The notes under the pieces are model-generated. The model did no database searches. It was not told the origin of the DNA and worked only from the letters and a program-made list of their open reading frames with translations. From Linderina pennispora (taxonomy: Eukaryota; Kickxellomycota; Kickxellomycetes; Kickxellales; Kickxellaceae): a DNA stretch of 64,000 bases. Both the position numbers and the translations under genes were made by a program. This document shows, piece after piece, positions 21,511 through 34,500 of this stretch (position 1 is the first letter of the stretch; each line of letters starts with the position of its first letter). The DNA is taken from the NCBI RefSeq assembly GCF_002104995.1, contig NW_024468250.1, positions 1,178,001 through 1,242,000 of the forward strand, read 5' to 3'.

Positions 21511-23329
21511 ATGAAATTTGACCATTTTTGCCGTACCGACAGCTCCATCCTCACCAGGATTCTCGAGTTTGTAATCCGCCCTCTGCTGCATTCAGGGTTC
21601 ACCATGAATGAGTACTTTTCGGCCATGCAGCTTGCCGGCATTCAATCATACTTGGCGCTATTGCTTCCCAGACTTTGCCTGCCAGTACCTTGTGCTGCAC
21701 CGCCAGGTCAGCGGTGCATGCGAAAAGAAAGGGGTGCGCTCGTTCCACAAAGGGCACTGGCTGTCAAACTACCGCTTCCTATCATCCATGGGCAAGTTGC
21801 ATCATGCCATTGAATTCCGGGTCGCCATGCTCGATGAATGCAGGCATAGCTTGATGCTGGCCCAGGCTATTCGGGGTGCAGGTATTGGTGCCTGCCAGAT
21901 GCCGAATGTGCAAAGTCTGGTGTTTATCGGCGGCGGGATATTCACTTCTAGCATGTACATCTACCGGAGGGATCGCATGAAAATTGACAAGGACGCTGTC
22001 TCTCTGCTGCAAAGGACCTTCCCCAGCTTTACCAGCATGCGGTATTCCCTGGCCGACTCTTCCTTTCCGACTGCTGGCCTTCCAGCCTACCCGAACACGG
22101 AAAGCTCCCGGTTCTACGAAATGCTGTTGGCAAGTCGGCTCTGCTCTCTGCGCATGGCACAGGCATTTAACCCAGTGCCTGTCAATACCACCATCCAGTT
22201 TTCGCACCACCTTACGCATCTGCAGATGAACGCTGAGCTTGTCGCCAACAACCAGGCATTCGGGTTGCTTCCTGTCGATCAGCTCAGGCGTCTCGAGATG
22301 GTTAACATCGATGGTGTTGCGCCCTGGGACAAGTTTGAGCGCTCTGGCAACACTGTCAAGTTCCCGAATGTCGAATGCCTGGTCATGCGCTTCCGAAGAA
22401 CCATGCACCTGCGGCTGAAGTTCCCAGGCTACAACCTCAGGCTGCAGTTTCCATCGCTGCAATTTCTTACCATCTGCGATGCCGGATACGCATATCGAGA
22501 CCTGTACATATTCTTTTCCCGGTACCAGCTGGCGTCTGTGGATATTTCTGAGTGTCTGGACCACTACGAGATGATCGACCCCAGCATCTTCGAGAACAGC
22601 AAGGTGCTGAAGATAATGTGCCTGATGCCCAAGACAAAGGAGGGCACCAGGCTCTCGTCCAGCATGTTCCATGCCATGTTCAGCCAATGTGCCACCGCTG
22701 AGAAGATGTCACTCGCTGGCCTTTACTACCCAAATCCAAGACTAGTTCTGTGGACAATGCTGCTGTCGCTCGACATATCGATATGCATTGCTGACTACCA
22801 GAGTCTTGTCAGCCTCATCAGCCAACTTCCGTTTCTGAAGGAGCTGTGCATGTGCTGCTTTTCAATGGACCGCCGCGACGCTGTGTTGACCATCTACACC
22901 GACCTGGATGCAACATTCGCATATAACGATATTATGCACCGGCCCGAGGATAGGTCAGCAGTCAACTTCAATCTTCGCAGGCTCGAGATAAATGCGGCAC
23001 AGGCACTGAACAAGATAGCAATCCTGGCGCTTGCTTGTCGGCTCCCCGCGCTGTGCCAGCTTGGGGTCAACAAAGAGCATGTCGACGGTCTTCACAGCAT
23101 GGTTAAGGCAGCCAATTGGCTCAAGGACAGGGTCTTCGTTCCACAAATTCCAGCCACTAAGCTAGGCACCTTTTTGTATATTTTCCTTCTCAATTTCTGG
23201 CACCGTCAGGTTCTTGGCACTGCTGCGCACACAGAAAACATGGCGAATACATCGTGCTGGTGGTGGCAAAAGGACCCAATTGATGAGACTTCCATTGTCC
23301 TTTGCCACTATGTATGCCCCCGTCTTTAG
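21511..23329 (+). CDS. F-box-like / LRR-like hypothetical protein
   Basis: A protein of about 605 residues. The N-terminus (SSILTRILEFVIRPLL) has the spacing of an F-box-like helix pair. A +1 shift near 21642 (GCC G GCA) joins it to FNHTWRYCFPDFACQYLVLH, a W-R-x-x-x-x-P segment typical of the post-F-box helix in fungal F-box proteins. The remainder is a series of Leu-rich units such as LTHLQMNAEL, LRRLEMVNIDG, FPNVECLVMRF, FPSLQFLTICDAGY and LRRLEINAAQ, consistent with a degenerate leucine-rich solenoid. A role as substrate adaptor in an SCF ubiquitin ligase is inference. Such F-box/LRR-like proteins are common in large lineage-specific families in Kickxellales. A Trp-rich C-terminal segment (SCWWWQKD) is unusual. 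Confidence 0.5.
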
Positions 23330-23496
23330 CGGGTTTGAGCAGCAAGCAAGATGGGCGTCCATTGTTTACATTCCATACCAGGCCCTTAAAACCCAGGGGA
23401 TGGTGCCTGCATGACGCTCCTTGGCCGTTGTCTCCTCGCTAATTTTTTTTACTTCCTTTTCGTCTAGTTCAATATTGCAGCTGGTTTTTTTTATAA

Positions 23497-24190
23497 ATGA
23501 CTCAAAATGAGAATGCTTCTCCTGTCCCGCCGCCCAGAAACACTCCAGCTCGCGGGCACCATGATGTAGCACAGGCTAAGCGCAAACAGCCCCAGGGCAA
23601 GCACCACCACAGTGCCCACGCAGAGAAAAAGGCATCAGATACGGGGGCTGTTACACAAGCTGAGAAGAAGCAGAAGCCGCCATCTAAAGCGCGATCCGCG
23701 AACGATGGCACAGCCCGATGTCGACAAGCGACTCAAGAAGCTGCACCGCCGAGCCAAACTCCTAGACAGCCAGTTTTCATGCTGCTGTGGCCTGCTGCGC
23801 TTTGGGCTTGACTCCCTTATCGGCCTCATTCCGGTTATAGGCGACTTTGCCGGTGTATTCCTCGCAGTCACCTACATGAACACAATCCGGCGGCAATTTG
23901 ACATTCCGGCGACGCTGGCATCGCAGATGACGCTCAACATTGGTATAGATTTTGCCGTCGGGCTGGTCCCGCTGCTGGGTGATATTGTGGACACCATGTT
24001 CAAAGCCAATATGCGCAACTACAAGATCGTCGAAGAGTACGTCGCGAAATCGCGTGCTGATGCATCATTAAGAACCGTTGAAGAGGGACGCGCTGGCCAA
24101 CACCATTCAAAGCGGGATTATCTGCCCACGGTCCCTCTGAGGAATGCGGAGCATATCACGCAGGCATTGGCCAACTCGCGCAAAAAGTAG
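23497..24190 (+). CDS. DUF4112 membrane protein
   Basis: A predicted integral membrane protein of unknown function. The first 65 residues are Lys/His/Pro-rich and disordered-looking (HHDVAQAKRKQPQGKHHHS). A +1 shift near 23704 (AAC G ATG) leads into MAQPDVDKRLKKLHRRAKLL, then the DUF4112 core: FGLDSLIGLIPVIGDFAGVF, YMNTIRRQFDIPATL, MTLNIGIDFAVGLVPLLGDI and VDTMFKANMRNYKIVEEYV. The duplicated G-L-x-P-x-x-GD motif and FKAN-x-RN are diagnostic of the family. If the frameshift marks the real gene start instead, the protein would begin at the second ATG (about 161 residues). The tail is basic (ALANSRKK). Function is not known for this family. Confidence 0.75.
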
Positions 24191-24354
24191 CGGCGGCTCA
24201 GCATCGGCACCGGGTACCGCTGCTTCGTCATAAGACACCTTGTTTTGTGCGCCTTTTTCATCCCCAACTTTTGGCTAGCAGCGGCGGTGCTTATCGCTCC
24301 AACCTTTCTGCTTTTCATTTATTTTTCTATTTTCCATTTGCTTCTCTTTTTGGA

Positions 24355-25195
24355 ATGCAGCGTCACTTTACACTAAAGTACTTGCAGAGACTCGGTACAG
24401 CAGCCGGTGCGCAGCAGGCTGGTGCACGGCGGCGAGCCGTAGCTACCTGTGTGCATGCAGCCAGTACACTGGCACAGCCAGCAGCAGCAGCCACACACTG
24501 GCCGGCTGGTGAGCTCGTTCTCTACCGCCACGATGGCTCAGCACACAGCAACCGCAGCAGCGCCTGAGACTCTGCCAAAGAAGAGAAAGACCTGTTGGCA
24601 CTGCCAGCAAGAGTCCGATCCCGCAAGTGTTTTCTGCTCCAACAACAAGTGCGGGGCCATTCAGCCTGTGGGCCCAACAACAACCTACTTTGACGTGTTG
24701 GTGGGCGGCCGGCGAACCTTTGATGTCGACATGGGCGAACTGCGGCGGGTGTTCCTGAAACTGCAGCAGGGCGTGCATCCCGATAGCTACTCACAGAAGG
24801 AAGACATTGAGCGGACTTTGGCCGAGACGCAGTCGTCGTGGATCAACCGCGGATATGCTACCCTGCGCGACCCACTGCACCGGGCGCACTACCTGCTGAA
24901 GCTGGCCGGGCGTAAAATCAACGAGGAGGACAAGATCACTGACCCAGAGCTGCTGATGGAGGTCATGGAGCTGCGCGAGGAGATTGAAATGGCGCAGAGC
25001 GAGGAGCAGATGGCCGCAATAAAGCGCAGGAACGACAGCAGCATTGAGCATGTTGTTAGGGAACTGGCCGCGGCGTTTGGCCAAGACGACCTCGATCGTG
25101 CGCGGCAGCTCACTAACCACTTCCAGTATCTGCGCCGGGTGTCGCAGGCGATCCAGAACTGGGAGCCTGGAAAGTCGGTAGATATCGGCAATTGA
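24355..25195 (+). CDS. JAC1: Mitochondrial HSC20/Jac1 J-domain co-chaperone with zinc finger
   Basis: Co-chaperone that delivers Fe-S clusters from the scaffold protein to Hsp70 in the mitochondrial matrix. An N-terminal presequence (MQRHFTLKYLQRLGTAAG, Arg- and Ala-rich) is joined by a +1 shift around 24505-24515 to LVSSFSTATMAQHTA. Next comes a CxxC...Cx4C zinc-binding segment (CWHCQQES and CSNNKC). The J domain follows: TYFDVLVGGRRTFDVDMGEL, VHPDSYSQKE with the essential HPD, and INRGYATLRDPLHRAHYLL. The C-terminal helical bundle that grips the scaffold includes ELLMEVMELREEIEMA and FGQDDLDRARQLTNHFQYL. The zinc motif is known from animal and plant HSCB but is absent in yeast Jac1, so this fungus keeps the ancestral form. 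Confidence 0.88.
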
Positions 25196-25500
25196 ATGCT
25201 GTCTGAGAATGCGTGACTGCTGGCCTACTGCCGCTAGTGAAAGCAGCACCCATCTGGGGCGGGCCTGGCCCGCCTGCCAGTTCGGAATGTCAAAGCCCGA
25301 CTTTTGCAATACCAGTTTCGGTCGCTACTTTTCTGCTCGGCTACTCCTCCCACGCAGCATTGTGGACAGGCTAATTTGCCGCATCGATGGCAAGCATGTG
25401 TGGCCTCCGTCATGGCCACCAGTTCCCCTCTGCTTGCCTTTTTTGAATTTATTAAAATTTCCACTTCCAATTTCAATACAGTATCTCTCCCCCTCGTTGA
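25196..25500. promoter_or_regulatory. Intergenic, sugar transporter promoter
   Basis: 300 bp between JAC1 and the transporter, ending in a T/A-rich leader with CTCTCCCCCTCG just before the ATG. No gene is seen. Confidence 0.4.
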
Positions 25501-27042
25501 ATGACTGCCAACGGCGATATCGAACATGGCGATGCAGATAGGGCGGCAGGCGTGCCAGCAGGTACCATTGAGCAGTCGCCGCTGCTGCACAATGGGGGAA
25601 ATGCAACCAGCAACCTGACAGCGCTGGTGAGCAGCGGCGACGGCCCGAGGTCAATGGATAGCGGCATTACACGCACATGCCTAGCCAGCGCCATTATCAT
25701 GGCCATTGCGCCGCTGCAGTACGGATACCACATTGCAGAACTCAATACGCCCAAGGGAATTATCACAAAGTGCGACAGCGACGCAGCACATGGCAGCCGC
25801 CTGCCGCTGTGTCTCCCAATGAACGACAACATGTACTCGCTGGCCACATCCATCTTTGCTATCGGTGGGCTGTTTGGGTCGCTAGCAGCTGGATGGATGG
25901 CCGAGCGGTGGGGACGGCGCGGCGCGCTCATGTACAACAACCTGCCGTTTGTCATTGGTCCACTGCTGATGGCCTTTGCGCTGACGCCTGGCATGCTGGT
26001 TGCAGGGCGGCTCATTAGCGGGGTTGGCTCAGGCGCGTCTATCGTCATTGCACCGCTGTACCTGTCGGAGATCGCGCCGGTCAAGCTGCGCGGCACGCTG
26101 AATCTGCTGAATCAGCTGAGCATCGTGGTGGGAATCCTGGTCACGCTGGTAATCGGCGTGCTGGCCAATTCTGGCCCGTACTGGCGTGTCAGCGTCGGGT
26201 TTGGCCTGGTGCTTGCTAGCCTGCAGCTCTTGATTATCCAATTTGCCGTTGAGAGCCCGCGGTATCTGTGGTCACGTGGCCAGAGGGTTGAAGCCCGCCA
26301 TGTTCTGCGCTATCTGCGGGGCACAGCCAACGTGGATGATGAGGTAGCGGGGTGGGTGTCGACCAGCGACGCATCCGACAGCGACGAGGTTCCTTCGCGT
26401 GCCGAGCGGACCGTGACCATCTTCAACATCTTCATGTTCCCCGAGTACCGCAAGCCGTGGGTGCTTGTTCTGTTGCTGCAGTTTGGGCAGCAGCTATCAG
26501 GGATCAACACGGTGTTCTATTATTCGTCATCTGTTCTCGAAAAGATGTTCTCGAGCCATGTGAGCAGCATCCTGACCATGCTGATCGGTGTCCTGAATGT
26601 ATTGGCCACGTCTTCAGGTGCGTTAATTGTCGACCGCTTTGGACGGCGTCCGCTGCTATTTGCCTCGATGGCGACCATGACGATCTCTATCACGCTGCTA
26701 GGCCTGAGCCTGGCGTTCAGCTGGAATGTGATGGCCGTCGCCTCGCTGTACCTGGTGGTGGCTTCGTTTGCGCCCGGCTATGGACCGGTACCGTTTTTGC
26801 TTCGGCACCGAGTTCTTTGATGTCAAAGGCAGCCGCTGCTGGCGGCTCGTGGGCGCTGGCGGCAAATTGGACTGGCACATTTATTGTTGCAGCGGCGTTC
26901 CTGCCTGTGCAGAACATCATAGGGCAGTGGGTGTTTGGCTGTATTTGTTGCCGCATTGGTGATCTGTGGTGCGGTGTTTTTTGTGCACATTCCGGAGACC
27001 AAGGGGAAAACCATCGAGGAAATCGCAAAGAAACTCAGGTGA
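25501..27042 (+). CDS. Sugar porter (MFS) with three clustered +1 frameshifts
   Basis: Facilitative or proton-coupled sugar transporter of the MFS sugar porter family, about 513 residues, 12 helices. The hydrophilic N-terminus contains a dileucine-like IEQSPLLHN, found in some vacuolar or lysosomal transporters. Family signatures: MAERWGRRGAL, GRLISGVGSGASIVIAPLYL, ESPRYLWSRG, QQLSGINTVFYYSS, DRFGRRPLLF and the C-terminal PETKGKTIEEI. Three single extra bases fall within about 160 bp near the end: near 26801 (CTT C GGC), 26833 (AGC C GCT) and 26938 (TTT G GCT). They separate GYGPVPFLL, GTEFFDVKGS, GGSWALAANWTGTFIVAA and AVFVAALVICGAVFFVHIP. The stop is at 27040-27042. The substrate cannot be told from sequence. 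Confidence 0.88.
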
Positions 27043-30000
27043 ACGCCCTTAGCAGGCTTTCTCACGTCCCTTCGCATAGCATGCTTGTTTCGAAATACAG
27101 CAAAATCCACAGCATGTGTGCTCAGGCGTTGGGCATGAGTGTGATACGGAGCTTCAATAACCACCGGACATTGCGCTGGCATGTACGTCCAGATAATAAA
27201 CTGCACGCTAAAGCCGCTTTTGGCAGGAAATAAAAATACGCCCCGCAAATCTTTCTGTTTGTCGGCCTTTGCGGAGATTTTCTGCTGTTGTCTCTTCGAA
27301 ATATTTTCTGATAAGCAGGTACATGTCGGGCATCTTTTGCTACATGGATAAGAGGCAGTCGCACAACAAATAAACCGTATTTCCAATAATAGCCCGCCGA
27401 CTGTATTGTGGCGATGGGGAGAGCCACATCGCGCCTACCAGTTAGTGAGGCATGGGATTCGCACACATTGCCGAGATGTGACGCACAGGAAGCGAGCACT
27501 CCCATTCGCATCCACGCAACTGTGCCCACCCAAAGAGCCGCATATTACCACATCCAAAGCTCCACGTGTCGAAGGCAGGTAAGCAATAACACGGGTTGCA
27601 AGCAGTCTCCAAATCTCTGGCCGACAGAGCAACAGTGCGGCAGAGGTTGTATATGAATGTGCAGCGCACCTCCATCCCCACGTCTGGCGGGGTCGTCAAG
27701 CGCGGTGCAGCTAGCGCCTTGAGCATTTCATAAAACACAAAAATAACAACCTGACATCATCAGATGGGTCGTGAGTGACCCAGGTCGGTTTCTGAAAAGC
27801 ACAAGAAACCAACTGTCATACTTGCTATGCAAAGCGCAGCTCAGAGGGAGAATCCTGCAAGGGGCGAGCGCGCGCAGTGCAAACAAAACCGTACACTATT
27901 CTGGTGTGATGGCGCCGAGCATTTGCAATTCCTGTCCATCCTGGCGCGGAAAACTGTAGCTGTGCCATCTAGTTGTCCTTAGCAGGCGCAAACAAGCCCA
28001 TGCCTTTTTCTTTCCTCGTTGTTGAGAAGCAAGCACATGTCAAATTTATGATTGGAGGATGCCCAGGTTCCCACATGCGACAGCCTTTTTTCCCACCTCT
28101 ACCTGTGGGTGTTCAGCATGAGATCGGCGACGGGGCGGGGCGGTGCCATGTTTATCTTTTTAGTTGACAAAAATAGAACCGACTAGGAACAGACCGACAG
28201 AAACTAGAAATTACACGAAAAGTGGGGACCATAGAGGGATAGTCTGAGCGGCGTGCTGGTGGCGGTATGTTCAGATCCATATTGCGAAGCGTGGCTTTTG
28301 TCAAAGCGCTGTCAAAACGGCAGTATGTAGAAATGCAGGCTGAATGTGAAAGAACGACGCCAGCCGACTAGGCGTGGCATTGGCTGCAGATAAGCCAGGA
28401 TAGCAGGCCGCTGCAGCCCATGGGGCATCGGCCCTCATCCTGCCAGAGGAAGCATGCATCCGAGGGGAACCGCAAGCTGGCCAAAGCCGAACAGATTATT
28501 AATTGCAGGCTCAGCAAGAAAAAATACACGCGCAAGGTGCATATTGTTGGGGGTGGGACGCGGAGGAGACGCACAGCCTTGGCATAAATGAGGCTCTGAA
28601 ACAACTTTCTCGTGAAGATTCGCGCCTTCACAGGCATACATCGCAGGCTGCAGTGGCCTATGGCAAGTCTCTCGAGCGCATGCCGAATTGAAGTTACAGC
28701 CTATGTCAAATCCGCTATCTTCCACCTGCCTTCCCCTCCTCCCCAAAAAACGCGCACAGCCCAGATGTAATGTGGGTGGAATGTCGCCATGATGTAGGTG
28801 TATGTGAAAATACCCATCCTCACAGGCAGTCAAGGTGCTGCATTGATTATACAGCTCCAAGCGGGATGATGCAGCAAGTACATGCAGCCGAGGGGGTTTG
28901 TTGTTTGCGTTGGGGCAGTCAAGGCAGGGGAGTCTGCGAATTCGACCCGGATCCACCCCGGCAGATGCAGAAAACGACCCTCTTGTTTGATCTTTCCACA
29001 CCACCCCTCCCCTTTCACATTGACTTTGCGAGTGCAGGTGCATATGCAGCATTGGGTACATCATGCTCAACCTTTTTTGCTTTTAAAAAAGTCCACGCTT
29101 TGGACTCCTGAGCCAACATGTAAACATTTACCCTTGCTCTGAGCGGGGCCTTGAGCACTATTGCCGGCAGCAATGTAGTGCGTCGTTTTTCTAGCCATTC
29201 CCGCGAACCCGCTCTTTGCGCCGAATCGGCCGGAGTTTGTATTATCCAGGCTTTTTGAATGGATACAAAACAGCGAGGCGGATCCAGCCCAAACCTACGG
29301 ATTGCTGATCGATGGCTTGTGGGAATTGCGTGGACGAGCGGAAGAATGGTCTTTCACAGTCAAGATTCGCACTGAGAAGTGGTCTCGGATGCAAGGCAGC
29401 TGCTGTTCGGCAGCCGGCTTCCTTGCCCTGCAGTTTCACAGGATAAAAGCTTGTGTTAGCCTAATTGGCGCAGCACGCTTGCACGTAGTGGGGCATCCCA
29501 CTATTGGTGCGCATGTTGGGCAAACAGGCAACAGGACACCAATGCACGAGCAACCACCATTGTCCCATGTGCAGTCTGAATTTGGGAAGGAGTTGCCATA
29601 TTGGGGAGGGGACCTGTACGTGCCTGCCTAAGAGGCACGCATATGCGTATCTGCGGGTTGCAAGGTTGCCAAAACCGGCTGCTCCATGCCGCCAGTATCG
29701 ACATTGTATGCCAGATAAATGCAGGCAATGATGCCATATACCGGAAAAATTCTCCCTGCAAATATACCCGTTGGTCTGGCTGGTCGGCCTAGCACCTATT
29801 TCCGAGTATAACTCGGTGACCGACAGCTGCATTATCCCTGTTATGCGGGAGTGACGATGGCGATGGCGATGGCGATTGTTTGTCGGACCCATTTTGCCCC
29901 GAGAACGCTGAACCCTGGCCGTCTTTCTGCTCTGCAGTTTGTAATCGACAATAGCGAGGCGCGCACTGGTCCCAGACCGAAGCACATCGGTTCCCACATT

Positions 30001-31460
30001 GCAAAATCGAATAATAAGCAAGCGAATCTTTTCTCCCCAAAAATTGCTGCTTCCTGAGTGCCGTGGCAGGGCCGGCTCAACACAACATCAAGCTGAACAT
30101 CCTTTTTTGAGCGGCGCCATTAAGGCGAATCCCTCAAGCCTTCCTGCGATCCAAACTCTGCCGCTTTAGAAGTTCGGGGTTCTGAGAGCTCCATACGCAG
30201 AGTCGCATCTCGGGTGGGTTTTCCGCATGGGTGTGGCATTTTGTGCTCATATAGGGCAGCTCCATAGCTGGAAAGGGGACTGCAATCGTGATGTGGGCCG
30301 AAGCCCGCACGGATCCTGTTCCTGACCGCGCATCAATCCACTTCTGCCAGTGCAACGTGGCGACATCCAGAAGAGCAGGGCGTGCGCTTGTTGTTTGGGT
30401 CGGCTGCTCCCACACCAGGTTGCCAGACGTCGTACGGCATCCAGAACATGGCCCCTCCCACGTCCTCCCCAACCCCAAATCCGCAATCACGATCGCCGGC
30501 ATCCACATATGATGCTCTTGCGTCTCCCCCGCTCGCACACCTCCCCGCAATCCCCCCCGCCACCATGACCCGCCACCGCTGCAATCATCTGAATAGTGGC
30601 ATTCAACGATCCGCCGTCTTTCTTTGGCAATGACGAAAACACGCCTCTGCAGTTGCGCTATGTGTGGGGCGCGATGGTAAGGAGGCGCGTGTAGTAGAAT
30701 GTGAGGATCGCTAATTGTGAGTGGGCAAGTTCCCAGCCATGTTTGCACCACAGCGCTTTCCAAAAATAAGACGAGTGTGGTGGCCATATGAAAGCGAAGG
30801 CAGGCGCCTTTATGAATCACATCACCCTGGGAAATCTAAAGGCCATTTCTAGCCCTCTCCAGGAGGTGGACATGGCCTGACGGCGATAAAATTGGGAGAC
30901 TGCAGCGCGTGGGGAGCACAGAGCGCACCAGCCATAGCGGGTGTGTCATCGCTCTTTGCTGTGCCTCGGTTATGAGGCTGTGGATCTCAGCGCATTTCAT
31001 GAACGAAAGGAGACCTGCATCACCACGCTGCTATGTTGGCAGAAGGCAACAGAACAATAGGAAAGGGAACGGGAAAGCAGAGTGGATTGCGTGGAGAGGC
31101 CGGGGGTGGTGGCAGGGAGGGGCAGAGAGCCTGGATAGGATTGCCGCTCCCTAGAATGCGGGTTAGCCATGGGGTAGCAACACCCCCTGTCTTTTTTGCG
31201 CGCTTTCCAGAGTAACAAATTTTTTAGCGGGCCTGAAGATTGCAAGGAGAATTACTGTGTTCGCCGGGCAGCGGAAACGGAATAAATAGAACCGCCCTGT
31301 GGCTAGATTCCCTCTTCGAATACAATCCAAATCAACATCAACACTTTTTTCCCTTTTCTCCTCTCCCTTTTACAAAAGACGCAAGAAGCGCAGCCCTTCT
31401 CGCCTCTCCAAGCAAAACCCTCGCAGGGAAACCATCACCCAAAAAAACAACCCATCAAAA
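27043..31460. other. Gene-poor block, left part
   Basis: 4.4 kb in which no open frame on either strand looks like a real gene: the frames are short, overlap in all phases and show no recognisable motif. A short GATGGC repeat lies at about 29855-29872. The last part (31280-31460) looks like a promoter with a CT-rich leader for the small frame at 31461. Confidence 0.5.
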
Positions 31461-31550
31461 ATGCTCGCTGCTGCCAACAACGTCTTCGCCGCTGCCAACA
31501 GCCCAGCCCGGGATTACCCGTACGATGTCATCGAGGACGACACCAGGTAA
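31461..31550 (+). CDS. Candidate 29-residue microprotein A
   Basis: A short frame, MLAAANNVFAAANSPARD then YPYDVIEDDTR and a TAA. It sits behind a strong-looking promoter: AATAAATAG at about 31283 and a 150-base CT-rich leader without upstream ATG, ending in a favourable AAAA before the ATG. The acidic end YDVIEDD resembles FDVESDSD of microprotein B at 35001. The last codons (ACC AG then GTAAAC) could also be a splice donor, so this may be exon 1 of a longer gene. A polyadenylation-like AATAAA lies near 32180. Function unknown. Confidence 0.35.
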   Translation: MLAAANNVFAAANSPARDYPYDVIEDDTR

Positions 31551-34500
31551 ACGGTGCAATCTCGACGCCTCGAGACCAAAAACAAAACCTGATCGGACGA
31601 GACCAAGAGGGACTGGACTGAACCGGCACAAGGGGGCTTTGTGGCCACAGAGCGGCTTTGCCTCCCGGGCCTGCTCAGTGCCGTGAGACTTCTCGGAACC
31701 CATTCTGTCACAGACAGGTGGGATGGAGCTCTGTTCGAAGGTGATCTTTCACCGATGCTCGTGCCCCATGCCCGGGCCCCTCACGCTCGTGCTCTCTCCG
31801 CCCTGGATCCCCCTTCGCCGTCCGCCAACACCGACCTTGTCTCCTGCCCGATTCAACAAAAGACATCGCCCTTCCTGTTCTATTCCTCCCTTTCCTTTCT
31901 CTTATACTCCTCAGATAATCATTCTTACCATCGTCCGTCTGGGGGAGGCTGCACACAACAAAAAAGCACCGCTGTTCTGGCCCCTATTGCGCTCCTCCCG
32001 CAGCCTATTGTCCACCCAAAGTTGAACACCGTCCCTCTTTTGAGCCTCCTCCAGTATGCGTCCTGCTATTTCTCACGCAATGCACATTTTTTTGCTGTAT
32101 ACACCCCTCACTCTTTCTTTCTTCTTTCTCTCGCTCTCACCGCATTCTGTAAAGCTCCTCTCTCCCCCCCATTTCAGAATCAATAAAACCCTGTCCATTT
32201 TTTGCCTCCGTCCAAATAACCTCGCAATTGCCTGTGCTTGTCGTCATGTATATCCTTCACATGCGACTTGTAAGTTGCACATTGCTGCATTTAGGCAGCA
32301 TCCCTGCGCTGTCGTCACCAGCAAAGCGAGGTAAACGGCATTCAGCCCCTTGCCCGCATGCGCTCGCGCTCTTCCGGATCGTCCGCAGATCAGTCCTCAT
32401 GGCAGCACAGGGCCAGACGCGTTATCCAGAATGATGCATCCATGGCGCGGCGACAATCATTTACAAACAGCAGCCTTGCTTTTCTCCTACAAAATAACCA
32501 GCGATCGGAATATTTTTGCAGCAAACGAGGATGCCCGATGGCTGTCTCTTCTGGTTGGCCCACACCCATTCGTCCAGCTCTAGAGACAATGGAAATAGGC
32601 GTGCATATATTGCAGGATAACGTCCCCTCGACACAGATTGTGTTTTCTTGCTCTCTGCTGCTGTTCGGGCTTTTGGCGCAAACCTCACATTCCGCCGTGC
32701 TTGCTGCCCATGCTTTAATTTGTTTCAGGTTGGCCGCCCCTTAATATTTTTGTTTATACCAGAGCTCGGTCCTCACGCAGCGGGTGCATGCTGCCAAGAC
32801 CAGGCTTGTGCCGACACCCTAGCCATGCCCTGCTCGCTTTAACATTTGTCCACCCTCCTGTTCCCTGCAGACACAAAGAGGTGTGCCAGAAGCAGGGCCA
32901 GGGCTGGTGATCACAAATTTTAATTTATTCGGGCACATTTTTTTCTTGGCTGCGTCGCCAGTGCTTTGCCGTTTTCAGACAATCGCGGTAGCATGCTGCA
33001 TCCCATCCCATTTCTCTGGCAGGACCCATTCGCGGTATGTATGCCCAGTGCCATCATGGCGAGGGGCAACGATTGGTGGCGGTCAACAAGTGGAATACAG
33101 CCGGACAAGCTCAGTATGCACACATAAAATGGTCAGACGGGAACCATCATTGTTTGCGCTCGGATCTGCTTGCTCCCCTTTTTCGTTCTGGCTATTCAGG
33201 TACAGAAACTCCGTTCGGGTCACCACAAGCCGTGTTCTAGCGCTTGTTGCCGGACCATCCCTTATTTCCAGATACGTATTATACAATTGGTGGTTGCCAA
33301 TAGTCTATACGCGCTATTCAGTCTTTTGTGTCTGTACACCCATGCTCTTGTTGGAATATGTCTATTTGTGAACACCCTGGACAATGTGCTCGCAGCTTGA
33401 ATATTCAGATATCCTTAGGATCGGATTCCTTCTCTCCAATTGCCAATAGCAAGGGCAGTGGCAATGCCTCAACCAAATCCACAATAACAGAATAGAACCA
33501 GGCAATCCCATCTCCATTGCCGTGCCAACCCCATATACATATATATCATGCCAATTCTCTCTTAATCTTTGTACAAGGCAGTGAACGCTACTTGTAGAGT
33601 GCCTGGTGTGGCTAATCAGTATCGCGACCACGGTACAATATCCACAGCATTTCTTACTGCACTGCAAAGAAAGCATGGCACTTCTTTGCCTCAGGGGTAG
33701 AAAGGCCTTGCTGCCAAGGAAAGAGACAAAGGAATACAATGAACACAAAATTAACAACAATAATGTCCACAGCAAAACAAACGCCAAAGGGGAAGAGCAG
33801 CATTGGTCTGTTGGACCAACAAACCACCTTTTGGCACTCTCACAGCCCGTGGCCTGCAATACTTCTTGCTGACAAGCTCGAGCATGGGCTGGCAGTGCTG
33901 CGCACCAGTAACAGCCGCTGTCCGTAACCAGTTTTTGTGCCTCCGGGCCTGGTGATGCGTTTACGGTAATAAACGGGTGTTCTTGAGAACAGCTTGCCTG
34001 AAAAGGCAATTGACATGTAAATCAATACCCCACCACACTGCAAAAATTGATGTCGGAAAAGCAAGGGATGCAGAAAACGCCTTTGAACCCCTATCATCAT
34101 CAGACACCTATTCACTCATCCTCGCCAGGAAAAAAGAGCCACGGCACGTAGAGTCGGACACTAAAATTAGAACCTTATTATGCGAATAAGAGAATGGCGG
34201 GTGTCAATGCACTCTGTGCACAAGGTTCAAATGTCCAGGAACTTATTTCAGGCTGGTGCCATCGAGAAAAGAGCTCTCTGCTTTTGCCAGCCCTAGCAGA
34301 AATTAAGAACAAGCGGCTGTATTCACACACCCCAATGGGACTTTCGTTTGATAGACCAATGGACCGAGCGGAAGGTGGGCGTATTATAGAGGATCGTCGG
34401 TGCCATTATAAGGGTCAATAAACGATATAATTATCGATTATCGCTGTTGCCGTGCTTGATATTCAATAGGCTGCATCTGTGGCTATGGACCGCAAAAGGT

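Noticed and set aside
26352-27233. 293-codon plus-strand frame overlapping the end of the sugar transporter
   Set aside because: Only a short part of it (where the transporter frame shifts through) matches the family; the rest is out of frame.
29849-29877. GATGGC repeats as part of a coding region
   Set aside because: Only about three copies, within a stretch lacking any sustained protein-like frame.
31641-32186. 181-codon frame downstream of microprotein A
   Set aside because: Made of CT-rich DNA, giving Ser/Pro/Leu-rich text. It looks like a transcribed pyrimidine tract, not a protein.
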